The position numbers and the translations under genes were made by a program. 60,000 nucleotides of DNA from Liolophura sinensis (taxonomy: Eukaryota; Mollusca; Polyplacophora; Chitonida; Chitonidae), in assembly GCF_032854445.1 (NCBI RefSeq), contig NC_088295.1:92995805-93055804 (forward strand). The letters are read 5' to 3'. The notes under the pieces were generated by a model that searched no databases, was not told the DNA's origin, and saw only the letters and a list, made by a program, of their open reading frames with translations. Shown here in pieces: positions 59,001 through 60,000 of the stretch; the first letter of the stretch is position 1, and every line of letters begins with the position of its first letter.

Positions 59001-60000
59001 CAAGCTGATGCTAAACTATATAGGGACATTTCTTATGGTACAGGTCCCAATAACTATGTGCGGATATTCTTCACGGTACAGGACCTAGACTGATGCTGTA
59101 CTATGTAGGGACATTTCTTATGGTACAGGTCCCAGACTGATGGTGCACTATGTAGGGACATTTCTTATGGTACAGGTCCCAGACTGATGCATGACTATGT
59201 GCGGATATTCTTCACGGTACAGCTCCTAGACTGATGCTGTACTATGTAGCGACATTCCTCATGGCACAGGCCCCAAGCTGATGCTAAACTATGTAGGGAC
59301 ATTTCTTATGGTACAGGTCCCAGACTGATGGTGTACTATGTGCGGATATTCTTCACGGTACAGGTCCTAGACTGATGCTGTACTATGTAGCGACATTCCT
59401 CACGGCACAGGCCCCAAGCTGATGCTAAACTATGCAGGGACATTTCTTATGGTACAGGTCCCAGACTGATGGTGTACTATGTGGGGATATTCTTCACGGT
59501 ACAGGTCCTAGACTGATGCTGTACTATGTAGCGACATTCCTTACGGCACAGGCCCCAAGCTGATGCTAAACTATGCAGGGACATTCCTTATGGTACAGGA
59601 CCCAAGCTGATGCTAAACTATGTAGGGACATTCGTCACAGTACATGTCCCAAGGTGATGGTGTACTATGTGGGGATATTGCATACGGTAGTGGTCCCAGA
59701 CTGATTCTGTACTATGTTGGGACATTCCTTACGGTACAGATACCCAGACTGATGCTGTACTGTGTGGGGACATTTGTTACGGCACAGGACCCACTATGTG
59801 GGAACATTCCTCACGGTTCAGTACCAAACTGATGCTGAACTAGGGGTGCTAGAGGCTGTTACAGTACAGGTCCCACACTAGTACATTACTATGTGGGAAC
59901 ATTCCTCACGGTACAGGTCCCGAACTGATGCTGAACTATGCAGGGACATTCCTTATGGTGCTCGTCTCAGATTAATGCTGTAGGGTGTAGGGACATTTCT
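56020..60000. repeat. 47-bp minisatellite running off the window (family O)
   Basis: About 84 units of about 47 bp contain gacattccttacggtacagg and tcccagactgatgctgtact. From about 57900 multi-unit blocks recur, marked by gcatgactatgtgcggatat at 57929, 58211, 58633, 58915 and 59189 (steps close to 6 or 9 units). The right end is not in the window. Confidence 0.93.

Noticed and set aside
1-60000. A piRNA cluster because MAEL acts in the piRNA pathway
   Set aside because: The presence of a pathway gene says nothing about its own locus. The repeats are mostly tandem arrays rather than nested transposons, and no small-RNA data are available.

Overview
The window is eukaryotic nuclear DNA, most likely from a mollusc (inference). 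The molluscan reading rests on several dispersed tRNA-derived SINEs carrying the tail gtgaaatattcttgagtacg...taaaacaccaatca, and on an intron-rich gene of the VWDE-like secreted family. No bacterial or viral gene is visible. About two thirds of the window is tandem repeat: at least fifteen minisatellite families with unit lengths of 17 to 73 bp, nearly all inside introns.

Two convergent protein genes can be rebuilt by exon phase. (1) On the plus strand, about 1752-16926, lies the C-terminal two thirds of Maelstrom (MAEL), a germline piRNA-pathway protein. Ten exons join with consistent phase to a TGA stop at 16924-16926. The 5' exons (HMG box and the start of the MAEL domain) lie outside the window. 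(2) On the minus strand, about 55518 down to about 21403, lies part of a large extracellular protein resembling VWDE-like proteins. It has a Cys-rich segment, a Thr/Pro mucin-like stretch, an extracellular beta-sandwich-like region ending in the family's Y-D-x-x-C-x-x-C motif, and a series of small Cys-rich exons (C-x-I-x-x-x-C ... G ... P ... C-x-x-C), almost all phase 1-1. One of these exons (33448-33561) looks dead: its acceptor AG and two of its cysteines are lost.

Layout: 1-1751 unique flank or intron; 1895-3765 24-bp array; 7200-11095 73-bp array; 11361-11990 about 29-bp array; 12290-12618 foldback element; 13290-14850 60-bp array; 15545-15950 62-bp array; 16926-18000 MAEL 3' UTR; 18378-21110 28-bp array; 21234-21646 candidate 3' end of the minus gene; 21790-25075 50/51-bp arrays; 25482-31763 Cys-rich exons with 17-, 48- and 38-bp arrays and SINEs between them; 31880-33215 60-bp array split by a second SINE family; 33843-46880 a 13-kb array of a 31-bp unit with a 2109-bp higher-order repeat; 47387-52260 40-bp array split by a second foldback copy (50845-51419); 53220-54140 36-bp array; 54713-55518 mucin exon; 56020-60000 47-bp array running off the window.

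The most notable points are the foldback family present twice, the three-level organisation of the 31-bp array, the decaying exon, and the concentration of unrelated minisatellites in the introns of both genes.
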